52,253 bases of DNA from JBLKSS01 sp047607725 (lineage in GTDB: Bacteria > Pseudomonadota > Gammaproteobacteria > Enterobacterales > Enterobacteriaceae). The first letter of the stretch is position 1. Every line of letters starts with the position of its first letter. Shown here piece by piece: positions 26,138 to 35,801 of this stretch. The notes beneath the pieces are model-generated. The model had not been told where the DNA came from. It saw only the letters and a program-made list of their open reading frames with translations, and ran no database searches. Position numbers and translations under genes: made by a program. The stretch covers positions 1 through 52,253 of the forward strand of contig NZ_JBLKSS010000006.1 in the NCBI RefSeq assembly GCF_047607725.1, in the 5' to 3' direction.

Positions 26138-27001
26138 ATGAGTTCCTCAATTGATATTATTTCCTGTATTACCGATCGCTTTGTATCGTTCACCGCGACC
26201 GAGAAGCGCATCGCCCAGTTTATTCTCGATGACGCTCAGGCGGCGACCACCTTGCCAATTGCCGAAATGGCGCGGGTTACCCAGACCAGCCAGGCGTCTA
26301 TTACGCGGTTTTCCCGCACCGTCGGCTGCGATAATGTGCGCGAGCTGAAAATGAAACTCGCCCAGTCGCTGGCGGTAGGGCAGCGTTTCATACTCGATGT
26401 GCCGGATCTGGAAGGGGTACAGGGCATTTATGAGACCATCATTAATCTGCTCAATATTAACCAGCGCGCGCTGGATATGCAGGCGCTGGAACGGGCGGTA
26501 AAGTGGCTCAGCAGCGCGCGTCAGGTGGTGGCCATCGGCGTGGGCGGCGGATCGACGGTGTGCGCCCAGGAGGTCCAGCACCGGCTGTTTCGGCTCGGGA
26601 TACCGGTGGTCAGCCAGAATGACGGCCTGCTTATCAGGATGATGTGCTCGGTCGTCAACACGAAAGATGTGGTGGTGGCGCTATCCCTGGGCGGCTATAC
26701 CCCTGGGATCGTCGAGAGCGCGGCCATTGCCCGCCAGTATGGCGCCAAGGTTATCGCGATTACCCCGGCGGGAACGCCGTTGGCTCAGCAAGCGGATGCC
26801 TTGCTGGCGCTGGTGGTGCAGGAAAATGATTATATCTTCAAACCCACCATGTCACGCTATGCGATATTGGCGATGGTGGATGTGCTGGCCACCGAAATGG
26901 CGATGGCCAACAAACGGCAGGCAAAAGATCATCTCCGTCGTATCAAAATCTCCCTCGATAGCCACCGCGGCGGCGAAAACCGTCAACCGCTGGGGGACTG
27001 A
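26138..27001 (+). CDS. RpiR/MurR-family transcriptional regulator
   Basis: This 287-residue regulator has an N-terminal RpiR-type helix-turn-helix domain (F-T-A-T-E-K-R-I-A-Q-F-I-L and S-Q-A-S-I-T-R-F-S-R-T-V-G) and a C-terminal SIS phosphosugar-binding domain (V-A-I-G-V-G-G-G-S, V-V-A-L-S-L-G-G-Y-T). The latter usually senses a sugar phosphate or amino sugar. ATG 26138 follows an AAGGG site. It is convergent with the symporter gene, and its neighbours (symporter, D-aminoacylase) suggest control of N-acyl amino-acid or amino-sugar use; this is inference. Intact. A nested inverted repeat (27001-27040) lies just after its stop. Confidence 0.88.
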   Translation: MSSSIDIISCITDRFVSFTATEKRIAQFILDDAQAATTLPIAEMARVTQTSQASITRFSRTVGCDNVRELKMKLAQSLAVGQRFILDVPDLEGVQGIYETIINLLNINQRALDMQALERAVKWLSSARQVVAIGVGGGSTVCAQEVQHRLFRLGIPVVSQNDGLLIRMMCSVVNTKDVVVALSLGGYTPGIVESAAIARQYGAKVIAITPAGTPLAQQADALLALVVQENDYIFKPTMSRYAILAMVDVLATEMAMANKRQAKDHLRRIKISLDSHRGGENRQPLGD

Positions 27002-27059
27002 GCCTCGTGAGGGACATTCTGCGCCGACGTCGGCGAGGCTAACGCCGGGCGCGACGATC

Positions 27060-28522
27060 TTATTCGGGGAGTTTTTTACCTAAAATGACCGGCGTTGGGC
27101 GATTTTCCCGTTCGCGGGTAATCTGTTCCAGCGCTTCCTCCCGGCTCAGTTTACTGGCAGGGGTGACCAGCGTTATCACTACGGCGAACAGCACCGAGGG
27201 AAAACAGGGATTGCCCCAAAATGCCAGCCATTGGCTATCCATCAGCACCGCGCTGGCCGCTCCCGCCCCGCCGACCAGCGCCACAACGGCGCCCTGCCAA
27301 TTAAAGCGGGTCCAGAACCGGCCCAGCATCGAGCAGACAAACATGCCGGACATTATCATCGAGATCATTTTGGTGATATAGCTGATGATATCGTTGGAGG
27401 TGAGCACAAATAACAGCGCCAGGCCAACGACCAGCACCAGCATGATGCGCGATAACCGGATGGCTTTATCTTCCGCCGGCATATGGCCGGTAATCAGCGT
27501 ATACAAATCGCGCAGGATAATCGAGACGCTGGTGATGGCGTCCGAGCTGCCGGAAGACATGTTGGCCGACATGCCCGCAATAAGCACGACCATGGCCAGC
27601 GCATGGAGAAGGACTTGCGTGGCGAACAAGAACGCGAAGCCGCCGTTTTCAAGATGCGGATTCATGGTCCAGGCCGCCATGCCGATAATTGCCGGCAGGA
27701 ACGAAAAAAACAGATACAGCACGCCGGTAATGGTGAATAATTGGCGCACCGCGCCGACGGTTTTCGCCGAGTAAATTCGCTGGCGGTAGGAGGGGGTCGC
27801 CATGACGCCGACGCCTATTACCAGCGCCAGCGAAAACGCGGGTATCAGGCCCAGTTTGTCCACCGCGAACAGACTTTGCGCCGCCGGATCCACCGCTTGT
27901 TGGATATGGCTCCAGCCGCCGACATAATTGACCGCCAGTACCGCCATTAATATAAAACCGAGGAATAATACAATGGACTGAATGGTATCAATCCACACCA
28001 CCGCGGAATACCCGCCAATACCAACATAAATAATAAATTCCAGCGCAATAATAATTTTTCGGTATTAATATCAATGCCACTGGCCCAGGCAAGATATAAT
28101 CCGCCGCCCAGGATATGCGCGCCAAGCCAGCCAATGGAGGCGATAAAAATTAATATCGCTACCAGGTTTTTTACCAGACGGCTGCCGCCGGTGTAATAAC
28201 AAATATCTTCACTCATGGTCATAAAGCGCATTTTGCGCACCGGCGCAAACAGCAGGGCCACCAGCAAAATGCCTATCGCGCCGCCAATGCCGTACAGCAT
28301 GCCGGCCCAACCGTTCAGGTAGCCGAAACCCACCGCGCCCACGCTTGAGGCGGTGCCCACCATCGTGCCGACCGTTGATCCCAGCATCAGGATCATCGGC
28401 ATCGAACGGCCGCCCAAAAGAAAATCATCACCGTTTTTTTGATTGCGCGAGACATACCAGCCAAGGGTTATCATGGCAAGGGCATAAATGGCGAACCACA
28501 ACAGAAAAGAAATATTATTCAT
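27060..28522 (-). pseudogene. Sodium/solute symporter (SSS family), frameshifted
   Basis: This is a sodium-coupled symporter of the SSS family, about 487 residues if intact. The N-terminal part includes N-G-D-D-F-L-L-G-G-R-S-M-P and T-V-G-T-M-V-G-T-A-S-S-V-G. After I-D-I-N-T-E-K the frame is lost in an A5 run (T5 on the plus strand, 28055-28059) that needs a sixth A. The other frame continues I-I-I-A-L-E-F-I-I-Y-V-G-I-G-G-Y-S-A-V-V-W to the end. One base in a homopolymer is the only defect, so either a sequencing length error or a very recent mutation would explain it. It probably transported the substrate of the adjacent D-aminoacylase. Confidence 0.85.
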
Positions 28523-28743
28523 GACTCACATCCTGGCAGTATTACATCAATGTGCATGGCACGACATTGCGCTATAACGCGCAGAGCATTTGCCGGATAA
28601 CCGATAATTATTATCGCCTGCGGTGAAATAAGTCACTTTTACATTACGCAACGCCCCGGTAAGGAAATAGCAGCTGTGGCGTGGTAATGGTTTACGGCAG
28701 GGTCTGGTTATTCAAATAGAAGCGCCCATACCGGTCTTGATGA

Positions 28744-30240
28744 TTATCGTGGCGAAGGCACGCGCTTCACCTTATCGTTGTGGGCTAACCGCCTGAAAGA
28801 GGCGGCATCGCCCTGTCGCGCCCGCCGGCGGCGGCGCCGGCTAAAAACGCTTCCCTTAGCCTTTAACGCGGCCAGGGTCGACTGCTCAACGATCCCCCCC
28901 TCTACCACTTCGCCATGGCGCATCGGTGTCTGACCGGATACATAGAGCCAGCCGCCGGCTTCACCGTAGCTGATGATACCGTTCACCATGACCGTATCAA
29001 TCCCCGCCGCGGGCTGCTGCGGCTCGGCGAAGGTCGCACGTGCCGCCACCGTTTGGGGATCGAATAACACCAAATCGGCAAAATAGCCCTCCCGCACCAG
29101 CCCGCGGCCGGAGAGATTGAAACGCGCCGCCGACAGGCCGGTCATTTTGTGAATGGCAGTGGTTAACGGGAATAGCTTTTCATCCCGGCTGTAGTGACCC
29201 AATACGCGCGGAAACGCGACCCATAGCCGCGGATGTGGCATCGGATCGTTGGGCAGGCCGTCGGATCCTATGAGGGTGACCGGATAGCTCAGCACGCGGC
29301 GCACATCCTGCTCATCCATATTGTAATAAATCGCGCCGGCTTCCTGTAGCGTCATCGACCAATCAGCGGCAACCTCCGCCAGCTTACGGCCGGCCACTTC
29401 AGGATGCGGCGTCGACCAGGTAATGACGATATCGAATTCGTCGGTGATTTGCTTTTTATCGAGCGTCGACGAACTGGCGGAGTAGGGATAGCAATCGCAG
29501 GATACGTCCTGCTCAAGACGAACTTTATCAAATAATTTCAGCGTTTCCCGCGTCCGTCCCCAGTTTTGCGCGCCGGCGCATTTATGGTGGGAAATAAGCA
29601 CCGGCACCCGGCCGTGGCGGCCAATGCGAAATGCTTCATCCATGGCGTCCAGAATCGGCGCGAATTCGGAGCGAAGGTGGGTGGTATAGAGGCCGTCGGC
29701 GTCGGTTAGCTCTTCGGCCAGCGCCATTACTTCTTCGGTGGTGGAGGCGAAGGCGGTGGCGTAGGCCAGGCCGGTACTCAACCCGAGCGCGCCCTGGCGC
29801 AGCGCGGTATGGCCCACCAACGTCCCGACATTTACCGCCGGGCGCGCGTCGCTTACCGCTCGCGCATAGTGATCCACCGTGGGGTAAATAAATTGATCTG
29901 CCTCGCCCAGCAGATTCATAGGATCCGGTACCTCGCCTTTGAGCGTGGCGCCGGCGGCGCTGATGCCGCAGTTGCCGACGATAACCGTGGTGATGCCCTG
30001 GCTTATCTTGGGCAGATACGCCGGCATGCGGATGACATTGATATCATCGTGGGTATGAACGTCGATAAACCCTGGCGCCAGTGCGCGATCCTGGCCGTCG
30101 ATAACCGTCCGGGCGTCGGCGTGAAGGGTGGGGGCGATGGCGGCGATGCGATCGCCCGCCACCGCCAAATCGGCGCGGTATTCAGGGCCGCCGCTGCCGT
30201 CGATTACCGTGACATGTTTAAACAGGTAGTAATACTCCAT
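28744..30240 (-). CDS. N-acyl-D-amino-acid deacylase (D-aminoacylase), internal deletion
   Basis: This amidohydrolase removes the acyl group from N-acyl-D-amino acids. Present are V-I-D-G-Q-D-R-A-L-A-P-G-F-I-D-V-H-T-H-D-D (metal His pair, residues ~60-66), V-G-N-C-G (metal-binding Cys, 91), L-I-S-H-H-K (about 217-220) and G-S-D-G-L-P (catalytic Asp). G-H-T-A-L-R (143-148) is joined directly to Q-G-A-L-G-L-S-T-G-L; about 35-40 residues normally separate these, so an in-frame deletion is likely near 29797. The C-terminal ~35 residues are an Arg-rich tail outside the family pattern, suggesting a late frameshift. I chose ATG 30240 (MEYYYLF). The frame is open, but activity is doubtful. Confidence 0.8.
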   Translation of the reverse strand: MEYYYLFKHVTVIDGSGGPEYRADLAVAGDRIAAIAPTLHADARTVIDGQDRALAPGFIDVHTHDDINVIRMPAYLPKISQGITTVIVGNCGISAAGATLKGEVPDPMNLLGEADQFIYPTVDHYARAVSDARPAVNVGTLVGHTALRQGALGLSTGLAYATAFASTTEEVMALAEELTDADGLYTTHLRSEFAPILDAMDEAFRIGRHGRVPVLISHHKCAGAQNWGRTRETLKLFDKVRLEQDVSCDCYPYSASSSTLDKKQITDEFDIVITWSTPHPEVAGRKLAEVAADWSMTLQEAGAIYYNMDEQDVRRVLSYPVTLIGSDGLPNDPMPHPRLWVAFPRVLGHYSRDEKLFPLTTAIHKMTGLSAARFNLSGRGLVREGYFADLVLFDPQTVAARATFAEPQQPAAGIDTVMVNGIISYGEAGGWLYVSGQTPMRHGEVVEGGIVEQSTLAALKAKGSVFSRRRRRRARQGDAASFRRLAHNDKVKRVPSPR

Positions 30241-30305
30241 GATTTTCTTTTCACCACATTGACCGGAACGTGGATTGAATATAATCATTTACACCCGATG
30301 AAAAC

Positions 30306-30644
30306 GTAAGCGCCCCGTGGAGGATGTCTTGAATTATTGGTGGGTTTGTTGTATGAGACAGTAAACCTACGTTACACGCTTATGCTCATTGAATTTTCAC
30401 ATTGTATTGATTTTAATAACTTTTATTTCCATCCCGGTTTGAGTGATATGAAATTAGTGGTTCTGAAGTTTGTGATAGTGTCCATTAAAATTTAAGTGGA
30501 CACTATCATCGCCGGATTATCCATGATCTGACAGCCGTCCCTTATAGGATGCGGGTTCACTAGGCATCGTAGTGGAACATATTCTTACCGGGCCATACAA
30601 CAAACCCACCAATAATTCAAGACGTCCTCCACGGGGGCGCTTAC
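30306..30644 (-). repeat. MITE-like dispersed repeat, copy B (339 bp)
   Basis: A complete copy in the same orientation as copy A. Both 50-bp inverted ends and the central TGATAGTGTCCA / TGGACACTATCA inverted repeat are present; it differs from copy A by a few substitutions and one-base insertions. It separates the upstream region of the D-aminoacylase from the C-terminal half of a sugar ABC ATPase gene. The flanks (gaaaac and ggaaaa) show no clear target duplication. Confidence 0.92.
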
Positions 30645-30782
30645 GGAAAAAGCGACGCCGCAGGCGTTTTTCTCCGCGCCGCGACATCCGCGGGCGCAGC
30701 GTTTTCTGAGCGATAAGCCTCAATACCCAGCGATCGGGAGCAACACCGCGCGCGACGCGCCTGGCGTGTGTGTTAGCGTGGT

Positions 30783-31421
30783 GAGCTGAAATTACTGAAC
30801 CAGCGTCTGGCGGTGACCACGCCCTATGTGACCCATGATCAGGTTGAGGCCATGACCATGGGGGATCGGGTCGCGGTGTTGAAACCGGTTAACAACGCCC
30901 GGGAAAGCAATTTACAGCAAATTGACACGCCACAGCGGTTGTATGACCGGCCGGTCAATATGTTCGTGGCGGGTTTTATCGGCTCGCCGGTGATGAATTT
31001 CGTCAAAGTGACGCTGCGGCGCGGCGATAACGGCGTCTATGCCACGGTACCCAATACCGAAATTCATATTCCGGTGACGCCTGATGCGGCGCTGACAGGC
31101 TATCTGGGGCAGACGGTCGTGCTGGGGATTCGGCCAGAAGCGTTTCAACCCTGCAGCGTTCAGGCGCAACTGTTCAATTACCCCATTTCGGTCATTGAAG
31201 CCCAGGGCTCCGATACCTTTGTGTTCTTCGACGTCCCGACGCCGCAGGTGCTTCAGGCGGAAAACCTGAGTGAACACGGACTGTTGGCGTCGGAATCGAC
31301 GCATCGCCTGCTCGCCAGGATACCGCCCGCGGTCACGGTGGAGCGCGGCCGCCCGCTGACGCTGTCGACTGAGCAATTGCACTGGTTTGACTGCGATACC
31401 GGACTGGCTATTCGCGCTTAA
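30783..31421 (+). pseudogene. Sugar ABC transporter ATP-binding protein (UgpC/MalK type), 5' half missing
   Basis: The fragment starts in E-L-K-L-L-N-Q-R-L, continues to Y-V-T-H-D-Q-V-E-A-M-T-M-G-D-R-V (the switch/H-loop region) and then the C-terminal TOBE-type regulatory domain (I-D-T-P-Q-R-L-Y-D-R-P, V-L-G-I-R-P-E). Walker A, signature and Walker B are absent, so it cannot hydrolyse ATP. Upstream of 30783 a decayed trace of D-A-R-L-R-V can be read in another frame. The missing half lies on the other side of repeat copy B, which starts about 140 bp upstream. Confidence 0.85.
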
Positions 31422-31464
31422 GGCGGGACCGCGGCCGGCGGCCGTTATCGCCGCGGCGCCCGGT

Positions 31465-31581
31465 TGCCGCCGGCTTTGACTGAACGAAGCGGCTTACGGC
31501 CTCCGCCGCTGGGTTTTGTTGCCTGCGGCAGCTTGCGGCTTTCGCCGCCGGGTTTTACTGACCGCGACGGCCCGGGCGGCG
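31465..31581 (+). repeat. Three degenerate 39-bp tandem repeats
   Basis: Three consecutive GC-rich units of about 39 bp can be aligned (31465-31503, 31504-31542, 31543-31581). Each runs CGCCGc-yGGgTTTt followed by a variable CG-rich half. They lie between the ATPase fragment and the SnoaL-like gene, with no gene of their own. Similarity between units is roughly two thirds by eye. Confidence 0.4.
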
Positions 31582-31655
31582 AAGGGAGAAGGGCGGTGGT
31601 GTCGTCCGCCTTGTGTGGACTGATACCCACGAGGAAAATTTTTACAGGGGAAACC

Positions 31656-32159
31656 ATGAATTACGATCGTAATCCTTATGCCTCCAGCGATGCCGATCGA
31701 CATGCGCTGTGGGAGAGGGTTGTCCGCCAAGATATCGAGTGTTTTCTGCGCCAGGACTGGCATAGCTATGCCGATTGCTTTACGTCGGGCACCTTTACCG
31801 GTCTGCACGCCGGTGGGGCGAGTGATCCCGGACGCTGGACGCTGGCCTTTCCCTCGGTTGCGGCGTATCAAAAAGCCTGGAGGACGGACGCCTATCGGTC
31901 TGCCGTGACTGATTACGCCGAATCACGTCGTGACGCGTTATACCGCGCGGTGGTGCATACCGCGATCGCGCTGGCGGGCGAGTAGGCCATTTTTCGTAAA
32001 ATCTTCGACGGCGAAATCAAACTTACCCACGGCGGGTGCGAAAAATTGCAATGGCAGTCGGTGTTTTTTTGCGCGCGCATGCAAGGGGAATGGAAAATGA
32101 CGGGTTTTGTCGGCTATCTGCCTTATCCGCTGGCGGCGTCTGCGGGGGCGGCCGGTTAG
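31656..32159 (+). pseudogene. SnoaL/NTF2-like protein, amber codon
   Basis: The frame starts at ATG 31656 behind an AGGGG site and would encode about 167 residues, starting M-N-Y-D-R-N-P-Y-A-S-S. The E-C-F-L-R-Q-D-W-H-S-Y-A-D-C-F segment is like the start of NTF2-fold (SnoaL-like) proteins. A TAG at 31983-31985 interrupts A-L-A-G-E-(stop)-A-I-F-R-K, where CAG would fit, after which the frame runs to 32159 with W-K-M-T-G-F-V-G-Y-L-P-Y-P. Function unknown; it precedes an LLM-class oxidoreductase and may have belonged to the same catabolic cluster. Confidence 0.7.
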
Positions 32160-32334
32160 CGCATTTGCGCGCGGGCGGGGAGGGATTTATGATGATCGGG
32201 CGCCGTGCAGGGCGGCAGCGCTTGCCGTCCGTCATCGCCACTGCCCGTTGGCGACGGCGGGGGTAGCCAGCACCGGCGGCGTCATCCTTTGCTCGTCAAC
32301 CCTCTTATAGCAGGATACGGAGATATGAAAAAAA

Positions 32335-33347
32335 TCGGCTTTTTGTCGTTTGGTCACTGGGCGCCTTCTCCCCAGTCCGGTACCCGCACGGCGGCCGACG
32401 CGCTGTTGCAATCCCTTGATTTGGCCGTGGCCGCGGAAGAGCTTGGGGTGGATGACGCCTATTTCCGGGTCCATCATTTCGCTCGCCAGCTCAGTTCTCC
32501 GTTCCCTTTACTGGCCGCCATTGGCGCCAGGACCCGCCGCATTGAAATCGGTACCGGCGTTATCGATATGCGCTATGAAAATCCTTTTTATATGGCGAAG
32601 GAGGCCGGCGCGGCGGACTTGATTACCGGTGGCCGGTTGCAGCTCGGCATGAGCCGCGGTTCGCCTGAGCAGGTCATCGACGGCCGGCGCCACTTTGGTT
32701 ACCGCCCCGCCGCGGGTGAAAGCGATGCCGATATGGCCCGCCGCCAGACGAAGGTGTTCCTCAATTTATTGCAGGGCGAAGACTTCGCCACGCCGAACCC
32801 GACGCCGATGTTCCCCAATCCCCCGGGCTTGCTGCGTCTGGAGCCGTTTTCCGCGGGGTTGCGCGAGCGTATTTGATGGGGCGCCGGCTCGAACGCCACC
32901 GCGGTGTGGGCCGCCGAGCGGGGGATGAACCTGCAAAGCTCGACGCTTAAAGATGACGAGACCGGCGAGCCGTTTCATATTCAGCAGGCAGGGCAAATCC
33001 GCGCCTACCGCAACGCCTGGGCGCAGGCGGGGCATGATCGAGCGCCCCGTGTGTCGGTAAGCCACAGTATCTTCGCCCTGGTCGACGATCGGGACCGCTC
33101 TTATTTTGGCCGCCGGGGGCAGGAGAGTGACCAGATAGGGTTCCTGGACGAGAAGACCCGCGTGATTTTCGGCCGCACCTATGCCGCCGAGCCGGAGGCG
33201 CTTATCGCGCAGCACTCGCAGGACGAGGCCATTGCCGAAGCCGACACGCTGCTGCTGACGCTGCCGAACCAATTGGGGGTGGATTACAATGTTCACGTCA
33301 TGGAAACGCTGTTGACCGAGGTGGCTCCCGCGTTGGGCTGGCGCTGA
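32335..33347 (+). pseudogene. LLM-class flavin-dependent oxidoreductase, TGA interrupted
   Basis: This is a luciferase-like monooxygenase fold protein of about 337 residues. The N-terminal part includes I-G-F-L-S-F-G-H-W, A-E-E-L-G-V-D-D-A-Y-F-R-V-H-H-F-A and I-G-T-G-V-I-D-M-R-Y-E-N-P. A TGA at 32874-32876 falls in R-E-R-I-(stop)-W-G-A-G-S, where TGG (Trp) is likely; the frame then continues undamaged to 33347 (L-P-N-Q-L-G-V-D-Y-N). ATG 32335 is preceded by GGAGAT. A single base change explains the loss. Substrate unknown. Confidence 0.85.
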
Positions 33348-33362
33348 TGTCCCGCCGGCGCG

Positions 33363-34665
33363 CTACGCGTCCGGTGGGGCTTTCTCCTGCTCCAGCGCCG
33401 CCAGTTCGCCGACGGTAATCGGCGTGAGGGGCGTACGGATGTGGTAAAAGCCCGCTTGCGCCGACGAAAGGTGGCGCTGCGTGGCGACAAGCTGGGCGAC
33501 GGTGGGCGCGCACAACCGTCCCTGGCAGGGGCCCATGCCGGCGCGCAAAAATGCTTTCACCTGATTAGGACCGCTCGCCCCTTGCCGCATAGCGTCGCGC
33601 ACCGCGCCGCAGGACACTTCTTCACAACGGCAGATGAGCGTCTGATCCGGCGGCGCCAGTACCTCGGGTGCGGGCGCATAGAGGCGGTCGAGCAGCGAAC
33701 GCGCCGCCAGATGACGACGCCGCAGGCGGTCCGCCTGCCGGCACTCCCGTGCCATGGCCGCCGCATCCTGCTTTCCTAGCCGATGCAGGATGACGCTGGC
33801 GGCCAAGCGCCCCTCCGCCTCGGCCACGGCGTAGCCGCCAATGCCGCCGGCATCGCCGGCGATGAATACCCCGGCTGTCGAGCTTTCCAGTTGGGCGCTA
33901 CGCCGCGGGATAAATGTGCTGGCAACGGCATCCCAGAGAAATTCGCAGCCGAGGGCGCGCGCGACATGCTGATCCGGAATAGCGCCCTCATGTAAACCGA
34001 TATGTTGCGCCCGGAACGTCCGCGTTTTCCCGCCGCTAACGCAGCGTAGCACCCGTTCGTCCCGCCACGCGTCCTGTTCAATGGCGATATCGCGCACGCC
34101 GCTAAAAAAGCCACCCGGCTCAAGCGTAGCTCAGCCAGCAGGCCAGTGCCTTTGTAGAGGTAGCGGCTTCCCTCGCCGCTGAGTGTGTGGGGTAGGGCAA
34201 GGGCCTCCCGCAGCCAGTTGCGCCGCTGCGCCGTATCGAGCAGAGTCAGATCCCGCTTGCCCACCTTAAGACACTGCATGGCGTAGAGGTAAAACAGCGG
34301 ACCGGTACCGGCCTCTCCATGGCGCCCACCGCCAACACCAGATGGGGACTCTGATGGCGTTCAATCCCCGCCGGCGTCTTGAGCCACACCGTGCCTCCGG
34401 GATCGGCCCGCCAGAGCGTGGTATTGAGCGCAAGCGTCGCCTGGCTGGCGCGCAGCGCCGCGACGCGCTGTTTGCCATACAGGTAATCCGTCCCGAGCAA
34501 GGCAAGGCGCTGCGCGGAGGCCGTTTCAACGCCTCGCCAGATTTGGCCGCCGGGAGCCGGATTTTCATCAATAATCAGCACGCGCGCGCAGCCCGCCACC
34601 AGGCGGGTCGCGGCGGCGATTCCGGCAGGGCCCGCGCCCAACACCATGGTGTCCCAAGACGTCAT
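33363..34665 (-). pseudogene. FAD-dependent oxidoreductase with BFD-like [2Fe-2S] domain, deleted and frameshifted
   Basis: It is related to the alpha subunit of opine/octopine and hydrogen-cyanide-synthase-type amine dehydrogenases. The start M-T-S-W-D-T-M-V-L-G-A-G-P-A-G-I-A-A-A binds FAD, followed by G-G-Q-I-W. After A-V-G-A-M-E-R-P the sequence jumps to A-G-T-G-P-L-F-Y-L-Y-A-M-Q; a deletion of roughly 50 codons near 34310 joins the two and shifts the frame. A second shift sits in an A6 run (34104-34109; T6 in the gene). The C-terminal C-R-C-E-E ... G-P-C-Q-G-R-L-C-A-P cysteines of the BFD domain are intact. Non-functional. Confidence 0.82.
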
Positions 34666-34701
34666 GATGGCGATCCCGGCGCTAGCGCCGCATCGGCGCG
34701 G

Positions 34702-35018
34702 TCATGGGGTATACCGTATCGGCGCCAGGGCGTTATGCATCCAGCGGATCAATGTCACGATGTCATAGACCGGCAGGCGAAAACGCTGCGCGATGGCGGC
34801 GGAATAGGGGGGGAAATTCGCGCATTCGCAAACGATCGCCCCGATCTCTGGGTGCGACGTCAACAGCCGCTGCACGGCGGCCAGCACTTCTTGCTCCTGC
34901 GTGTCCCGGTCGGCGCCTTGCTGGTTCATGCGCATATGGCTACGCAACCCGCCGTCCATCGCCAGGCCGACCCGCGGCAGATTCGGGCTGACGCCAATGG
35001 GTACCAGGTGTTCCTCCG
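34702..35018 (-). pseudogene. Asp/Glu racemase-family protein, 5' part cut by the repeat
   Basis: The surviving C-terminal ~105 residues (V-P-I-G-V-S-P-N-L, then I-G-A-I-V-C-E-C-A-N-F-P-P-Y, P-V-Y-D-I-V-T-L-I) include the second catalytic-type cysteine motif E-C-A-N-F-P-P-Y of aspartate/glutamate/hydantoin racemase-like proteins. The 5' part is replaced by repeat copy C at 35018. It was probably part of the same amino-acid catabolic cluster as the FAD oxidoreductase. Confidence 0.75.
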
Positions 35019-35129
35019 TAAGCGCCCCGTGGAGGACGTCTTGAATTATTGGTGGGTTTGTTGTATGGCCCGGTAAGAATATGTTCCACTACGATGCCTA
35101 GTGAACCCGCATCCTATAAGGGACGGCTG
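35018..35129 (+). repeat. MITE-like dispersed repeat, copy C (112-bp partial)
   Basis: The first 112 bp of the element (left 50-bp end plus the following unique part) are identical or nearly so to copies D and E. The match then stops abruptly at ...GGGACGGCTG and gives way to the GntR gene. The other end is absent, so a deletion has removed the right part of the element with part of the regulator gene. Same orientation as copies D and E. Confidence 0.9.
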
Positions 35130-35609
35130 GGTCGTAAAATTCTGCTCCAGATAGCCCGGTGCTTCGGCGGCGTTGACAAAACGATCTTCCAATTGGATAG
35201 GCGTGCCGTCTTCGAGATGCAACGGGCGTGAATGGTAAATGTCCTGGCCGGGGGGCAGAGGCAACATACTGCTCAACGGGCTCTCTGGCAGCCGCGCCAG
35301 ATGGGAAATCACCTGGCAATAATGCACGCCGCCATTCTGGGCGATTTCTTCGGAAATATTGGACAAGGTAAACACCGCGCACTGCATACGCGGCCCCACC
35401 ACAAAGGTCCCGCGCCCCTGAATACGGATCAGCACACCCTCCGCCTGCAGCTCGCGCAGCGCTCGCCTGACGGTCAAACGGGATACGCCAAACTCCTCGG
35501 CCAGCTGCTCTTCCGACGGTATTTGAAAATCGCTTGGCCATTCTTCAGCCTCGATACGACGGTCAATGGAAATTTTGATTTGCTCATACATCGGCTGCTC
35601 ATTAGTCAT
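35046..35609 (-). pseudogene. GntR/HutC-family regulator fused to repeat sequence
   Basis: Residues 1-70 form a GntR-type winged helix (M-Y-E-Q-I-K-I-S-I-D-R-R-I, I-P-S-E-E-Q-L-A-E-E-F-G-V-S-R-L-T-V-R-R-A-L). The UTRA domain begins with S-E-E-I-A-Q-N-G-G and P-I-Q-L-E-D-R-F-V-N, but stops after E-Q-N-F-T-T. The last 27 residues are translated from repeat copy C. About 70-80 residues of the effector domain are missing. The DNA-binding half is complete, so it may still bind DNA without sensing a ligand. It is divergent from the aldehyde dehydrogenase gene, with matching operator-like motifs between them. Confidence 0.82.
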
Positions 35610-35624
35610 TGTTTTACTTCTTAA

Positions 35625-35633
35625 GTGATATCA
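35625..35633. promoter_or_regulatory. GTGATATCA operator-like motif near the GntR gene start
   Basis: AGTGATATCAGT, an imperfect version of the 12-bp palindrome 160 bp to the right, sits just upstream of the GntR start (35609). Its position suggests autoregulation. Function inferred from the repetition of the motif and its location. Confidence 0.4.
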
Positions 35634-35789
35634 GTTTCGTTAAGCCAAAGGGTAAAGACTATAGTTGATACAATATAAGTTAGTTAATATATTTAATTTC
35701 ATAATTAATCTGATTATAACGTTCATTTCACGCCACCGTCAGCCTTTTATCTATATTTTTTTCGTATAGTTATATCATTGACTGATCAT

Positions 35790-35801
35790 AGTGATATCAC
35801 T
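35790..35801. promoter_or_regulatory. AGTGATATCACT palindrome upstream of the aldehyde dehydrogenase gene
   Basis: This perfect 12-bp palindrome lies about 70 bp before the aldehyde dehydrogenase start and shares GTGATATCA with the site at 35625. It is a likely operator of the divergent GntR-family regulator. The AT-rich stretch between the two (35640-35780) probably holds both promoters. Confidence 0.5.

Noticed and set aside
28690..28930. A plus-strand frame with T-G-L-D-D-Y-R-G-E-G-T-R-F-T-L-S-L-W that looks protein-like
   Set aside because: It has no start or ribosome site and runs into the antisense strand of the D-aminoacylase C terminus. It may be a remnant of a lost gene end, but I cannot assign it.
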